A stretch of DNA of 64,000 bases from Streptomyces sp. NBC_00523 (GTDB lineage: Bacteria > Actinomycetota > Actinomycetes > Streptomycetales > Streptomycetaceae): NCBI RefSeq assembly GCF_036346615.1, contig NZ_CP107836.1, forward strand, positions 3,906,001 to 3,970,000, read 5' to 3'. The first letter of the stretch is position 1. Every line of letters starts with the position of its first letter. A model generated the notes under the pieces. That model did no database searches, was not told the DNA's origin, and saw only the letters and a program-made list of their open reading frames with translations. Below, in pieces: positions 55,196 to 63,899 of this stretch. The position numbers and the translations under genes are program-made.

Positions 55196-56626
55196 TTACT
55201 CGCGTGCGGTGTCCGGCGGCGGCTGCGGGGCCCCCGGGAGGCTGATCACCGCCTCCGTGCCGCCGCCCTCGGCCGGGGTGAGGGCGATGTCGCCGCCCGA
55301 CTGCTGGACCGTACGCGCCACGATCGACAGACCGAGGCCCGAGCCCGGGAGCTGGCGGGCGGACGGGGAGCGCCAGAAGCGCTCGAAGACGTGCGGGAGT
55401 TCGTCGGCGGGGATCCCGGGGCCGTGGTCCTGGACCGTGAGGCGGCCCCGGTGCAGCACCACGTCGATCGTGCCGTGCGACGGGCTGAACTTCACCGCGT
55501 TGTCCAGGACGTTGACGATCGCCCGTTCGAGGGCGGCCGGTTCGGCGCGTACGTACCAGGGGGCCAGATCCTCCGTGATCGTCAGCTCCGGACCGCGCAG
55601 CCGGGCGCGGTGGAGGGCGGCCCGGGTGATGTCGTGCAGGGCCACCACCTGGAGCGGGCCCGGCTGGGCGGCGTCCGGGCGGGCCAGCTCCTGGAGGTCG
55701 CCGATGAGCGCGGCCAGCTCCGTCATCTGCGCCTTCACCGAGGACATCAGGGCCCTGCGGTCGTCCGGCGGGATCGCCCGGCCGGTCTCGTCGCTGCGGG
55801 CCAGCAGCTCGATGTTGGTGCGGAGCGAGGTGAGCGGGGTGCGCAGCTCGTGGCCCGCGTCCGCGATGAGCTGGGCCTGCCGGTCGCGGGAGGTCGCCAG
55901 GGACGCGGTCATCGAGTTGAACGACCGGGACAGGCGGGCGATCTCGTCCTCGCCCTCGGCGGGGATGCGGACGGTCAGGTCCTCGGTCCTGGCCACGTGC
56001 TCGACGGCCTCGGTCAGCTCGTCCACGGGCCGCAGCCCTGACCGGGCGACCCAGAGCCCGGCGGCTCCCGCGCCGACGACGCCGATGCCGCCGACGAGGA
56101 GGAGGACCCAGGCGAGGGTGGACAGGGGGTCGTTGATCTCGCTTTGAGGGCGGGCGACGGAGACGCCGATCGGGATGCGCGGCTTGGCCGGCCCGGCCGG
56201 TGTCACCGTCACCTGGTAGGTGAAGACACGCATCTTCACCCCGTCGGTGTCGGTCTCCGAGTGCAGCACCTCCTCCCGCTGCCGGTTGACGACCGCGAGG
56301 TCCGCCTCGGTCACCGGCAGCGCGGACGCGCCCGGGGCGATGCAGACCGTCCCTTGGGCGTCGATGAGCTGGACGGTCATCGCCGTGTAGGGTCGGGGCG
56401 GCGCCTTGGCGGTGCTGGTGCAGTAGTCGTACAGGTCGGCGAGGTACTCCTTGTCGACCGTCGAGTTCCGCAACGTCGAATCCAGCTGCCCCTCCAGCTG
56501 CTCCCGCGTCACGAACCAGCACGCCACCGCCACCGCGGCCACCGCCGCCGCGACCGCCGTCGCGACCAGCAGGGCCAGCCGGGAGCGGAGCGGCAGCGCG
56601 CGGACGCGGCGCAGCGGCCCCGTCAT
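55196..56626 (-). CDS. MprB-like sensor histidine kinase
   Basis: 476 residues from ATG 56626, overlapping the response-regulator stop (ATGA). Two membrane helices flank an about 130-residue outer sensor domain with two cysteines (DYCTSTA, GTVCIAPG). HAMP follows, then HisKA with ADAGHELRTPLTSLRTNIE (His phospho-acceptor), N box NVLDNAVKFSP, and G boxes DHGPGIP and GSGLGLSIV. Senses an envelope signal; the following HtrA-like protease is a plausible target. Confidence 0.93.
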   Translation of the reverse strand: MTGPLRRVRALPLRSRLALLVATAVAAAVAAVAVACWFVTREQLEGQLDSTLRNSTVDKEYLADLYDYCTSTAKAPPRPYTAMTVQLIDAQGTVCIAPGASALPVTEADLAVVNRQREEVLHSETDTDGVKMRVFTYQVTVTPAGPAKPRIPIGVSVARPQSEINDPLSTLAWVLLLVGGIGVVGAGAAGLWVARSGLRPVDELTEAVEHVARTEDLTVRIPAEGEDEIARLSRSFNSMTASLATSRDRQAQLIADAGHELRTPLTSLRTNIELLARSDETGRAIPPDDRRALMSSVKAQMTELAALIGDLQELARPDAAQPGPLQVVALHDITRAALHRARLRGPELTITEDLAPWYVRAEPAALERAIVNVLDNAVKFSPSHGTIDVVLHRGRLTVQDHGPGIPADELPHVFERFWRSPSARQLPGSGLGLSIVARTVQQSGGDIALTPAEGGGTEAVISLPGAPQPPPDTARE

Positions 56627-57354
56627 CCGTCGCCCCCGCCCGAGCGGAGCGCGTACCCCACACCGCGCACGGTGTGGACGAGCCGCGGTTCGCCGCCGGC
56701 CTCCGTCTTGCGGCGCAGGTACATCACGTACACGTCCAGGGAGTTGGAGCTCGGCTCGAAGTCGAAGCCCCACACCGCCTTCAGGATCTGCTCGCGGGTC
56801 AGCACCTGGCGCGGGTGCGCGAGGAACATCTCCAGGAGCGTGAATTCGGTACGGGTCAGCTCCACGCGCCGGTTGCCGCGCATGACCTCGCGGGTCGAGA
56901 GGTCCATGCGCAGATCGGCGAAGGAGAGCACGTTGTCGTCGGGGACCGGACCGCCCGAGGCCGTCGCGTACGAGCTGCGGCGCAGCAGCGCGCGGATGCG
57001 GGCGAACAGCTCGTCCAGTTCGAACGGCTTGACCAGGTAGTCGTCGGCGCCCGCGTCGAGTCCGGTGACGCGGTCGCCGACGGTGTCCCGGGCCGTGAGC
57101 ATCAGGATGGGCGTGGTGGCACCCGTGGAGCGGATGCGGCGCGCGGCGGTCAGGCCGTCCATGCGGGGCATCTGGATGTCCAGGACGATGAGGTCGGGGG
57201 CGTACGACTCCGCCTTGGTGAGGGCGTCGAGGCCGTCGACGGCGACCTCGGTGCCGTATCCCTCGAAGGCGAGGCTGCGCTGCAGGGCCTCGCGCACGGC
57301 GGGCTCGTCGTCGACGATCAGGATGCGCTGCGGCTCGTCTTCGGCGGGGCTCAT
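56623..57354 (-). CDS. MprA-like OmpR-family response regulator
   Basis: 243 residues. Receiver: RILIVDDEPAVREAL, phospho-acceptor in LIVLDIQMPRMDGL, Lys in DDYLVKPFEL. The winged-helix DNA-binding domain has LTRTEFTLLEMFLAHPRQVL and SLDVYVMYLRRKTE. Operon with the kinase downstream; the HtrA-like gene lies about 68 bp upstream on the same strand. Confidence 0.95.
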   Translation of the reverse strand: MSPAEDEPQRILIVDDEPAVREALQRSLAFEGYGTEVAVDGLDALTKAESYAPDLIVLDIQMPRMDGLTAARRIRSTGATTPILMLTARDTVGDRVTGLDAGADDYLVKPFELDELFARIRALLRRSSYATASGGPVPDDNVLSFADLRMDLSTREVMRGNRRVELTRTEFTLLEMFLAHPRQVLTREQILKAVWGFDFEPSSNSLDVYVMYLRRKTEAGGEPRLVHTVRGVGYALRSGGGDG

Positions 57355-57422
57355 CGCTGTCTTGTCCTCTTCTCGGTCGTACGGGCCGGAGCGCGGAGGC
57401 CCAGTTTCTCAGCCCCGTACGG

Positions 57423-58484
57423 TCAGGAGCCGTTCCCGGCCCGCAGGGTGTCGAGGTCGGCCTTCAGGGTGTTCACCGGGATGGCGAAGCCGAGGCCGAC
57501 GCTGCCCGCGCTGGAGCTGCCCTGGCCGGCGGCGGAGCTCGCCGAGTACATCGCGGAGTTGATGCCGATGATCTCGCCGTTCATGTTGATCAGCGCACCG
57601 CCGGAGTTGCCCGGGTTGAGCGAGGCGTCGGTCTGGATGGCCTTGTACGTGGTGGTGGACTCGCCGGTGTCGCCGTTGAACTGCTGTCCGCCGAACTCGA
57701 AGGGCCACTGGCGCCCGCCGCCCTGCTGGTCCTGGCCCTGTCCCTGGCTCCGGCCGTTGTCTCCCTCCTTGGCGACCGTGACGTCGCGGTCGAGGGCGGA
57801 GACGATGCCGCTGGTGACGGTGCCGGTCAGGCCCTCGGGGGAGCCGATCGCGACGACCTCGTCGCCGACGGCGACCTGGGAGGAGTCGCCGAGCGTGGCC
57901 GTCTTCAGGCCGCTCGCGCCCTGGAGCTTGATCAGCGCGAGGTCCTTGTCGGCGTCGGTGCCGACGACGTCGGCGGTGTACGTCTTGCCGGTGCTGAGGG
58001 TGACCTTGATCTGGGAGGCGTCCGCGATGACGTGGTTGTTGGTGACGATCTCGCCGTCCGAGGTGATGACCACGCCCGAACCGGTGGACTGGCCGGCCGT
58101 CGAGGTCGCGCCGATCTCCACGATGGCCGGCGAGAGGGCCTTGGCCACACCGGCCACCGTGCCCTTGTCGCTCTGCGAGACGGTGGTGCCCGGCACGATG
58201 CCGCTCCCGGCGGCCGTGGTGGCGGGGTCGTCGGTGAGCCTGCCGATCACCGTGGCGGTGCCGCCGCCGACGATCGCCGCCGCGATGGCCACGGCGGCGA
58301 GGAGCGCGACCGGCTTGCGGACCCGGCGCCGGGGCGCGGGCGGCTCGGAGACTCCGGGGCCCACCGGGTCCGGGAAGACCGGCTGGGCGGGCTGGTATGA
58401 CGGCGGCGGCGGGTAGGCCGCTTCGCCGTTGCCGTACGAGGGGTACATCGGGTACTCGCCGCTCGGGCGCTGGCTCTCTGTCAT
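57423..58484 (-). CDS. HtrA-like membrane-anchored serine protease without PDZ
   Basis: 353 residues from ATG 58484. A Pro/Tyr-rich cytoplasmic N-terminus, one membrane segment (KPVALLAAVAIAAAIVGGG), then a trypsin-like domain: His in IVTNNHVIADA, Asp in DKDLALIKL, Ser in DASLNPGNSGGALIN. A Gln/Gly-rich loop sits in the middle of the protease domain. The chain ends directly after the protease domain, so the usual C-terminal PDZ domain is missing. Located upstream of the MprAB-like pair on the same strand. Confidence 0.93.
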   Translation of the reverse strand: MTESQRPSGEYPMYPSYGNGEAAYPPPPSYQPAQPVFPDPVGPGVSEPPAPRRRVRKPVALLAAVAIAAAIVGGGTATVIGRLTDDPATTAAGSGIVPGTTVSQSDKGTVAGVAKALSPAIVEIGATSTAGQSTGSGVVITSDGEIVTNNHVIADASQIKVTLSTGKTYTADVVGTDADKDLALIKLQGASGLKTATLGDSSQVAVGDEVVAIGSPEGLTGTVTSGIVSALDRDVTVAKEGDNGRSQGQGQDQQGGGRQWPFEFGGQQFNGDTGESTTTYKAIQTDASLNPGNSGGALINMNGEIIGINSAMYSASSAAGQGSSSAGSVGLGFAIPVNTLKADLDTLRAGNGS

Positions 58485-58576
58485 GTCTATGAGCCTGTCC
58501 GGCCAAGATGAGAGGAGCGTGAGGGCGTCCTGAGAAGCCCGGCAGAACCTCGTATGCCCGATATGAAGCCCGGGGC

Positions 58577-59617
58577 TCAGGCGGAGGCCGGCGGCTCTCC
58601 GCAGCCGCACGAGCGGCGGACCACCAGCGCCGAGGGGAACTGCTTCAGCCGCTCGCGCCGCGACCCCGACACCCGCAGCGAGTCGTCGAGCACCAGGTCC
58701 ACCGCCGCCCGCGCCATCGCCGGACGGTCCGAGGAGACCGTGGTGAGCGGCGGGTCGGTCAGCCCGGCCTCCTTGACGTCGTCGAACCCGGCGACGGCCA
58801 GCTCGCCCGGCACATCGATGCGCAGCTCGCGCGCGGCCCGCAGCACGCCGATCGCCTGGTCGTCCGTGGCGCAGAAGATGGCCGGCGGCCTGTCCGGCCC
58901 GGCGAGCAGCTCCAGGGCCACCTGATAGGCGTCGTAGCGGTTGTACGGGGCCTGGAAGAGCCGGCCCTCCGTCGAGCGGCCCGACTCGTGCATCGCGCGC
59001 CGCCACCCCTCGACGTGGTCGGCGACCGGGTCACCGACCGCCGGGGTCTCCTCCGTACCGCCGAGGCAGGCCACGTACGCGTTGCCGTGCTCCAGGAGGT
59101 GGCGGGTGGCGAGCTGGGCGCCGCCGATGTCGTCCGTGACGACCGCGACGTCGTCGATGGCCTCGGGCCGCTCGTGCAGCAGCACGACCCGGGCGTCCCA
59201 CGCCTCTATCTCCGCGGCGGCGCGCTCGCTCGGGCCCTGGCTGACCAGGATGAGTCCGGAGACCCGCATGCCGAGGAAGGCCCGCAGGTAGTGGACCTCG
59301 CGCTCGTCGCGGTAGTCGGAGTTGCCGACGAGGACCATTTTCCCGCGCTCGGCGGCGGCCTGTTCGACCGCGTGCGCCATCTCCGCGAAGAACGGCTGCC
59401 GGGCGTCCGGCACGATCATCCCTATGAGATCGGTCCGCCGCGAGGCCATCGCCTGGGCGACCCGGTCGGGCCGGTAGCCCAGCTCCTTGATCGCGGCGAG
59501 CACCCGCTCGCGCGTGGCCGGGGCGACCGGCCGGGGTCCGTTGTTGATGACGTAACTGACCACTGCGGTCGACGTCCCCGCCAGTCTCGCCACATCGTCC
59601 CGCGTCACCTTGGCCAC
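58577..59617 (-). CDS. LacI-family transcriptional regulator
   Basis: 346 residues from ATG 59617. HTH KVTRDDVARLAGTSTAVVSY with hinge helix YRPDRVAQAMASR, then a periplasmic-binding-protein-like sensor domain (DLIGMIVPDARQPFFAEMAH, PAIFCATDDQAIGVLRAARE, VAGFDDVKEAGLTDPPLTTV). The C-terminal tail RRSCGCGEPP has a Cys pair. No sugar-uptake genes adjoin, so the regulon is unknown. Confidence 0.93.
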   Translation of the reverse strand: MAKVTRDDVARLAGTSTAVVSYVINNGPRPVAPATRERVLAAIKELGYRPDRVAQAMASRRTDLIGMIVPDARQPFFAEMAHAVEQAAAERGKMVLVGNSDYRDEREVHYLRAFLGMRVSGLILVSQGPSERAAAEIEAWDARVVLLHERPEAIDDVAVVTDDIGGAQLATRHLLEHGNAYVACLGGTEETPAVGDPVADHVEGWRRAMHESGRSTEGRLFQAPYNRYDAYQVALELLAGPDRPPAIFCATDDQAIGVLRAARELRIDVPGELAVAGFDDVKEAGLTDPPLTTVSSDRPAMARAAVDLVLDDSLRVSGSRRERLKQFPSALVVRRSCGCGEPPASA

Positions 59618-59641
59618 GCGCGGCAGTCTACGCGGATGGAA

Positions 59642-60427
59642 CTACCTCTTGGCAGGCCGGACCGGGGCTTCTTCCGTGACCTCGGCTACGCGTGGCTGCT
59701 CCGAACGGGTGACCTCCCGCTTGGCCGCCTTGGCCTCCTCCGCCGCCCGCTCGACCTTCTCGGGGGCGACGAAGCGGTAGCCCACGTTCCGCACGGTCCC
59801 GATCAGCGACTCGTGCTCCGGGCCGAGCTTGGCGCGCAGCCGCCGTACGTGGACGTCGACCGTGCGCGTACCGCCGAAGTAGTCGTAGCCCCAGACCTCC
59901 TGGAGCAGCTGGGCGCGGGTGAAGACCCGGCCCGGGTGCTGCGCCAGGTACTTCAGCAGTTCGAATTCCTTGAAGGTCAGGTCGAGGACCCGGCCCTTGA
60001 GTTTCGCGCTGTACGTCGCCTCGTCCACCGACAGGTCACCGTTGCGGATCTCCATCGGGGAGTCGTCGGCGGTGATCTGCTGGCGGCCGGTCGCCAGCCG
60101 CAGCCGGGCCTCGACCTCGGCGGGGCCCGCGGTGTCCAGCAGGACGTCGTCGATGCCCCAGTCGGCGGTGACGGCCGCGAGGCCGCCCTCCGTGACGACG
60201 AGGATCAGCGGACAGCCGGGTCCGGTGGACCGCAGCAGCTGGCAGAGCGAGCGGACCTGCGGGAGGTCGCGGCGCCCGTCCACGAGGATCACGTCGGCCC
60301 CCGGGGTGTCCACGAGCGCGGGGCCCTCGGCGGGTGCGACGCGCACGCTGTGAAGCAGGAGACCGAGGGCGGGAAGCACCTCCGTCGAGGGCTGGAGGGC
60401 ATTCGTGAGGAGCAGCAGAGAGCTCAT
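59642..60427 (-). CDS. glnR: Global nitrogen regulator GlnR
   Basis: 261 residues from ATG 60427. The N-terminal receiver-like domain is of the atypical GlnR type (LLLLTNALQPSTEVLPALGL, DVILVDGRRDLPQVRSL). The OmpR-type winged helix has LTFKEFELLKYLAQHPGRVF and RTVDVHVRRLRAKLGPEHES. It controls glnA, amtB and nitrate genes. The place between a LacI regulator and an alpha/beta hydrolase matches glnR of S. coelicolor. A GlnR-box-like motif and a hairpin with T-run lie upstream. Confidence 0.95.
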   Translation of the reverse strand: MSSLLLLTNALQPSTEVLPALGLLLHSVRVAPAEGPALVDTPGADVILVDGRRDLPQVRSLCQLLRSTGPGCPLILVVTEGGLAAVTADWGIDDVLLDTAGPAEVEARLRLATGRQQITADDSPMEIRNGDLSVDEATYSAKLKGRVLDLTFKEFELLKYLAQHPGRVFTRAQLLQEVWGYDYFGGTRTVDVHVRRLRAKLGPEHESLIGTVRNVGYRFVAPEKVERAAEEAKAAKREVTRSEQPRVAEVTEEAPVRPAKR

Positions 60428-60580
60428 CGCCGTCCACCTGCCCGGTTCGTCGGTCGTTGATGGTGCGTGGTCGGCTCGCCCATGACGTTCGGTCCTCCTC
60501 GTTCCCTGCGAGAGGGGCACTCCCGGGCCGGGCCCGGGGGAGTATGCGGCTCTGCTTCGTACGGTTCCGCTGAGCTTGTC

Positions 60581-60596
60581 GAAACGTTGCCGTAAC
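60581..60596. promoter_or_regulatory. GlnR-box-like motif between glnR and the hydrolase gene
   Basis: GAAAC-GTTGCC-GTAAC matches the GAAAc-n6-GtnAC part of the GlnR consensus. It lies 154 bp upstream of glnR and 71 bp upstream of the divergent hydrolase. A full four-unit box is not present. Confidence 0.4.
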
Positions 60597-60615
60597 AACG
60601 CCCGGAAAGCACAAA

Positions 60616-60645
60616 AGGATCCGGGGGCTGCTTTGCCCGGATCCT
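60616..60645 (-). terminator. Hairpin with T-run upstream of glnR
   Basis: AGGATCCGGG and CCCGGATCCT, perfect 10-bp arms, 10-nt loop. On the minus strand the stem is followed by TTTTGT, the form of an intrinsic terminator facing glnR. It could insulate glnR from antisense transcription of the hydrolase gene or act as a leader attenuator. Confidence 0.6.
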
Positions 60646-60666
60646 CTTCACAGGAGAATAACCCAC

Positions 60667-61551
60667 ATGAGTTCTGTGTCAGAGGGGAGAATTCCGGATT
60701 TCGCTGTTCGCTCGGTCACGCGGGTGCCCCTGAGGGCCGCGTTGCGGGCGGACGACGGGACCTGGATCGAGGCGGTGTACGACCCGTGTACGGGGGATGA
60801 CGGCGGGGAGACGGCGATCGTCGTCGCGCACGGATTCACCGGTTCGGTGGACCGCCCGGCGGTGCGCAGGGCGGTACGCACGTTCTCCCGGTACGCGGCG
60901 GTGGTGACCTTCTCCTTCCGTGGTCACGGCAGGTCCGGCGGGTTCTCCACGGTCGGCGACCGCGAGGTGCTGGACCTGGCGGCGGCGGTCGGCTGGGCGC
61001 GCTCGCTGGGGCACCGGCGCGTGGTGACCGTCGGCTTCTCGATGGGCGGCTCGGTGGTGCTGCGGCACGGCGCGCTGTACGCCGCCCCGGGGGCGGACGG
61101 CGGGGACGCCGGAGCGGACCGGGACGTTGAGGAGCGCGAGGGGCGCGCGGGAGCGCGTACGGGGGCGCACACGGACGCGGTGGTGTCGGTGAGCGCCCCC
61201 GCGCGCTGGTACTACCGGGGGACGGCTCCGATGCGCCGCCTGCACTGGATGGTGACCCGGCCCGCCGGACGGCTTGTCGGGCGCTACGGCTTCCGCACGC
61301 GCATCCACCGCGAGGCGTGGGACCCGGTCCCGCTCTCCCCGGTGGAGGCCGCCGCCCTGATCGCCCCCGCCCCCCTGCTGCTCGTGCACGGCGACCGGGA
61401 CCCGTACTTCCCGCTCGACCACCCCCGCATGCTCGCCGCCGCGGCGGGCGACGCGGCGGAGCTGTGGCTGGAGCGCGGCATGGGGCACGCGGAGAACGCG
61501 GCCGACGAGAGCTTGCTCACCCGCATCGCCGACTGGGTGGTGCGACGGTGA
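60667..61551 (+). CDS. Alpha/beta hydrolase
   Basis: 294 residues from ATG 60667 with AGGAG upstream. Oxyanion region VVAHGFTGSVDRP, FRGHGRSGG, nucleophile elbow VTVGFSMGGSVVL, acid in LLVHGDRDPYFPLDHP and His in ERGMGHAENA. A variable Asp/Glu/Gly/Arg-rich insertion (PGADGGDAGADRDVEEREGR) sits in the cap region. No signal peptide. The natural substrate is unknown. It precedes the sulfur-carrier gene by 65 bp. Confidence 0.9.
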   Translation: MSSVSEGRIPDFAVRSVTRVPLRAALRADDGTWIEAVYDPCTGDDGGETAIVVAHGFTGSVDRPAVRRAVRTFSRYAAVVTFSFRGHGRSGGFSTVGDREVLDLAAAVGWARSLGHRRVVTVGFSMGGSVVLRHGALYAAPGADGGDAGADRDVEEREGRAGARTGAHTDAVVSVSAPARWYYRGTAPMRRLHWMVTRPAGRLVGRYGFRTRIHREAWDPVPLSPVEAAALIAPAPLLLVHGDRDPYFPLDHPRMLAAAAGDAAELWLERGMGHAENAADESLLTRIADWVVRR

Positions 61552-61616
61552 ACCATGATGGGGGGCCGGTGTCCCCCGAACCGGCACCGGAGCAACGGAA
61601 CGAAAGGAGCGCCGCC

Positions 61617-61871
61617 ATGCCCGCGGGAACGATCCGTTACTGGGCCGCCGCCAAGGCCGCGGCCGGGACCGCGGAGGAGCCGTACGCCGCCGCGACCCTC
61701 AAGGAGGCGCTCGACGCGGTGCGCGAGCGGCACCCCGGCGAGCTGAGCAGCGTCCTGCGCAGGTGCTCGTTCCTCATCGACGGCGATCCCGTCGGTACCC
61801 GGAGCCATGAGACCGTACGCCTTGCCGAGGGCGGCACGGTCGAGGTGCTCCCGCCGTTCGCAGGAGGGTGA
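61617..61871 (+). CDS. MoaD/ThiS-family sulfur carrier protein
   Basis: 84 residues from ATG 61617 with AAAGGAG upstream. A beta-grasp ubiquitin-like protein ending in the required Gly-Gly (VEVLPPFAGG). It is activated by adenylation and thiocarboxylation at the C-terminus. No activating enzyme is in the window; a link to cysteine, molybdopterin or thiamine synthesis cannot be decided here. Confidence 0.9.
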   Translation: MPAGTIRYWAAAKAAAGTAEEPYAAATLKEALDAVRERHPGELSSVLRRCSFLIDGDPVGTRSHETVRLAEGGTVEVLPPFAGG

Positions 61872-61881
61872 ACCCCAGCAC

Positions 61882-63087
61882 ATGAGCAACGATCAGCAAC
61901 AGCCGCAGTACGGGTACGGCCAGGGCCCGGAACAGCAGCCGCAGTACGGGTACGGGCAGCAGGACCCGCAGCAGCAGTACGCGTACGGCCAGGACCAGCA
62001 GCAGTACGGCGATCCGCAGCAGGGGTACCCAGCACAGGGCTACCCGCAGCAGGCGTACCCGGACCCCTCGGCCGGGCAGGCGGACCAGGGCGCCACGCAG
62101 ACCTGGCAGGGGCAGACCTGGGACACGCAGTACCAGCCGACGGTGCAACGCACGGACGGCCCCGCGCAGCACGGGGCGCACGCCGCCCCCGTCGGCACCG
62201 GCTCCTACCCGCTGCCGCCCGAGGTCCACGCGGAGCCCGTGGCGCCCGAGCCCGTGGCGCCCGTGCCGCCCGCCCCCGCCGCTTCCGGCGCCGAGGGGTA
62301 CAGCGCGCCCACCACCCTCGGCAACGCCCGGATCACCGACGCGCAGCGCGCCCGGGCCGAGGGGCGTTCCCCGATCATCGCGCCGGGAATCCAGCCGGCC
62401 GCGATCACCGCGGTGCTCGGGCTGCTGCTGGCGCTCGGCGCGGCGATCGGTTCGTACGCGCTGGCCGTGCCGCTGGTGCTGCTCCAGGCGGTGACGGCGG
62501 CGGGCTGGTTCCGGCTGAACGGCATGTGGCCGGCCCGGCAGGGCATCGCGCTGGCGTTCGCCGGCGGCCTGGTCGCCGATGTGGCGCTGCTCGCGGCGGG
62601 CCGGGAGAACGGTCCGGCGGCGATCATCGGCACGCTGGGCGTCTGGGTGCTGCTCACCGTGGTCCTCCAGCTGCGCAGCCGGGCCGGCGCCGACGAGCGG
62701 ATGCAGGGCCTCATGGCCACCGTCGCCTCGGCCGCCCTCGCGGTGCTGGCGGCCGGCCACCTCGCGGCCGTCCCGGACGCCGTGACGGTGGGCGCGGTCG
62801 CGGTGGCCGCCGCCGTGCTCGTACGGGCGCTTCCGCTGCCCGCGCCGGTGTCCGTGGTGGCCGCGCTGGCCGTCGCGGCGGGGGCGGGAGCGGTGGCGGG
62901 GGGCTTCACGGACCTGGGTGCGAAGGGGGCGCTGCTGGGCCTCGCCGCCGGGGTCTGCGCGCTGATCGGGCTGCGGGTCGCGAGCTATGACTACCCGTCA
63001 CGCTTCGTGCACATGACGGCGGGTGTGGCCCTGCCGCTGACCGCGGCCGCGCCGGCCGTCTATGTGCTGGGCCGCGTGCTGACGTAG
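61882..63087 (+). CDS. Membrane protein with Gln/Tyr/Pro repeat N-terminus
   Basis: 401 residues from ATG 61882, 10 bp after the sulfur-carrier stop. Residues 1-70 are a low-complexity prion-like stretch with repeated PQYGYGQ and QQYAYGQ units, then a Pro/Ala linker, then about 9-10 hydrophobic segments (e.g. ITAVLGLLLALGAAIGSYAL). No transporter motif is visible. Function unknown. Confidence 0.85.
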   Translation: MSNDQQQPQYGYGQGPEQQPQYGYGQQDPQQQYAYGQDQQQYGDPQQGYPAQGYPQQAYPDPSAGQADQGATQTWQGQTWDTQYQPTVQRTDGPAQHGAHAAPVGTGSYPLPPEVHAEPVAPEPVAPVPPAPAASGAEGYSAPTTLGNARITDAQRARAEGRSPIIAPGIQPAAITAVLGLLLALGAAIGSYALAVPLVLLQAVTAAGWFRLNGMWPARQGIALAFAGGLVADVALLAAGRENGPAAIIGTLGVWVLLTVVLQLRSRAGADERMQGLMATVASAALAVLAAGHLAAVPDAVTVGAVAVAAAVLVRALPLPAPVSVVAALAVAAGAGAVAGGFTDLGAKGALLGLAAGVCALIGLRVASYDYPSRFVHMTAGVALPLTAAAPAVYVLGRVLT

Positions 63088-63209
63088 TCCCGTACCGCTG
63101 GAATCCGTACCGTTCCATCCGCATGGCGAGGCCCTCCACGGGGAACCGTTGGGGGGCTTTCGCACGTCGATCACGCCGTACGGACGGCAGGGTGGGGGGA
63201 AGGACAGGC

Positions 63210-63899
63210 ATGCGTGCACTGCGAATATGGGTCATCGCCCTGGTGATCCTGGCGGCGTTGTTCGTGGCTGTGGACCGGGTGGCGGTGTACATCGCCGAGT
63301 CGCAGGCCGAGGACCGGGTGGAGATCCCGGGCGCGCGGATCGACTCCACCGACATCTCCGTCAAGGGCTTCCCGTTCCTCACCCAGCTCGCCGGCTCGGA
63401 GCTGGACGAGGTCGACGTGAAGATCACCGGCATCGGGACCCGCGCCGGGGGGCGCACGCTGCGGATCTCCACCTTGGACGCCGAGCTGCACGACGTGCGG
63501 CTGACCGACGGCTTCTCGGGCGCCGTCGCCGACCGCGCCACCGGGACGGTCGTCATCTCGTACGAGGACCTGACCAAGGCCGCCAGCGACGGCGTCAAGG
63601 TCGAGTACGGCGGCAGGAACAAGGTGAAGGTGACCGGGACGGTCAACGTCCTGGGACGCCCGATCTCGCGCAGCGTCCTGTCCACCGTCACGCTGCTCGA
63701 CGGCCACACCGTCCGCGTCCACGCGGACAAGGTGCCGGGTGAGGGCATTCCCGGCCTGGAGAAGCTGATCCGCGAGAAGACCGACTTCGAGCGCGAGGTC
63801 GGCGGGCTGCCGAACGGCCTGAAGCTGGAGAGGATCCAGCCGACCGAGGACGGTCTGGAGATATCGGGGACCGGCACCGACGTGCGGCTGGCGGGGTGA
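63210..63899 (+). CDS. DUF2993 (LmeA-like) membrane-anchored protein
   Basis: 229 residues from ATG 63210. An N-terminal membrane anchor (IWVIALVILAALFVAVDRVA) is followed by a DUF2993 domain (VEIPGARIDSTDISVKGFPF, LAGSELDEVDVKITGIGTRA, DGLEISGTGTDVRL). Mycobacterial LmeA helps mature lipomannan and binds phospholipids; a similar envelope-lipid role is possible. The remaining 100 bp of the window hold no gene I can see. Confidence 0.88.
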   Translation: MRALRIWVIALVILAALFVAVDRVAVYIAESQAEDRVEIPGARIDSTDISVKGFPFLTQLAGSELDEVDVKITGIGTRAGGRTLRISTLDAELHDVRLTDGFSGAVADRATGTVVISYEDLTKAASDGVKVEYGGRNKVKVTGTVNVLGRPISRSVLSTVTLLDGHTVRVHADKVPGEGIPGLEKLIREKTDFEREVGGLPNGLKLERIQPTEDGLEISGTGTDVRLAG

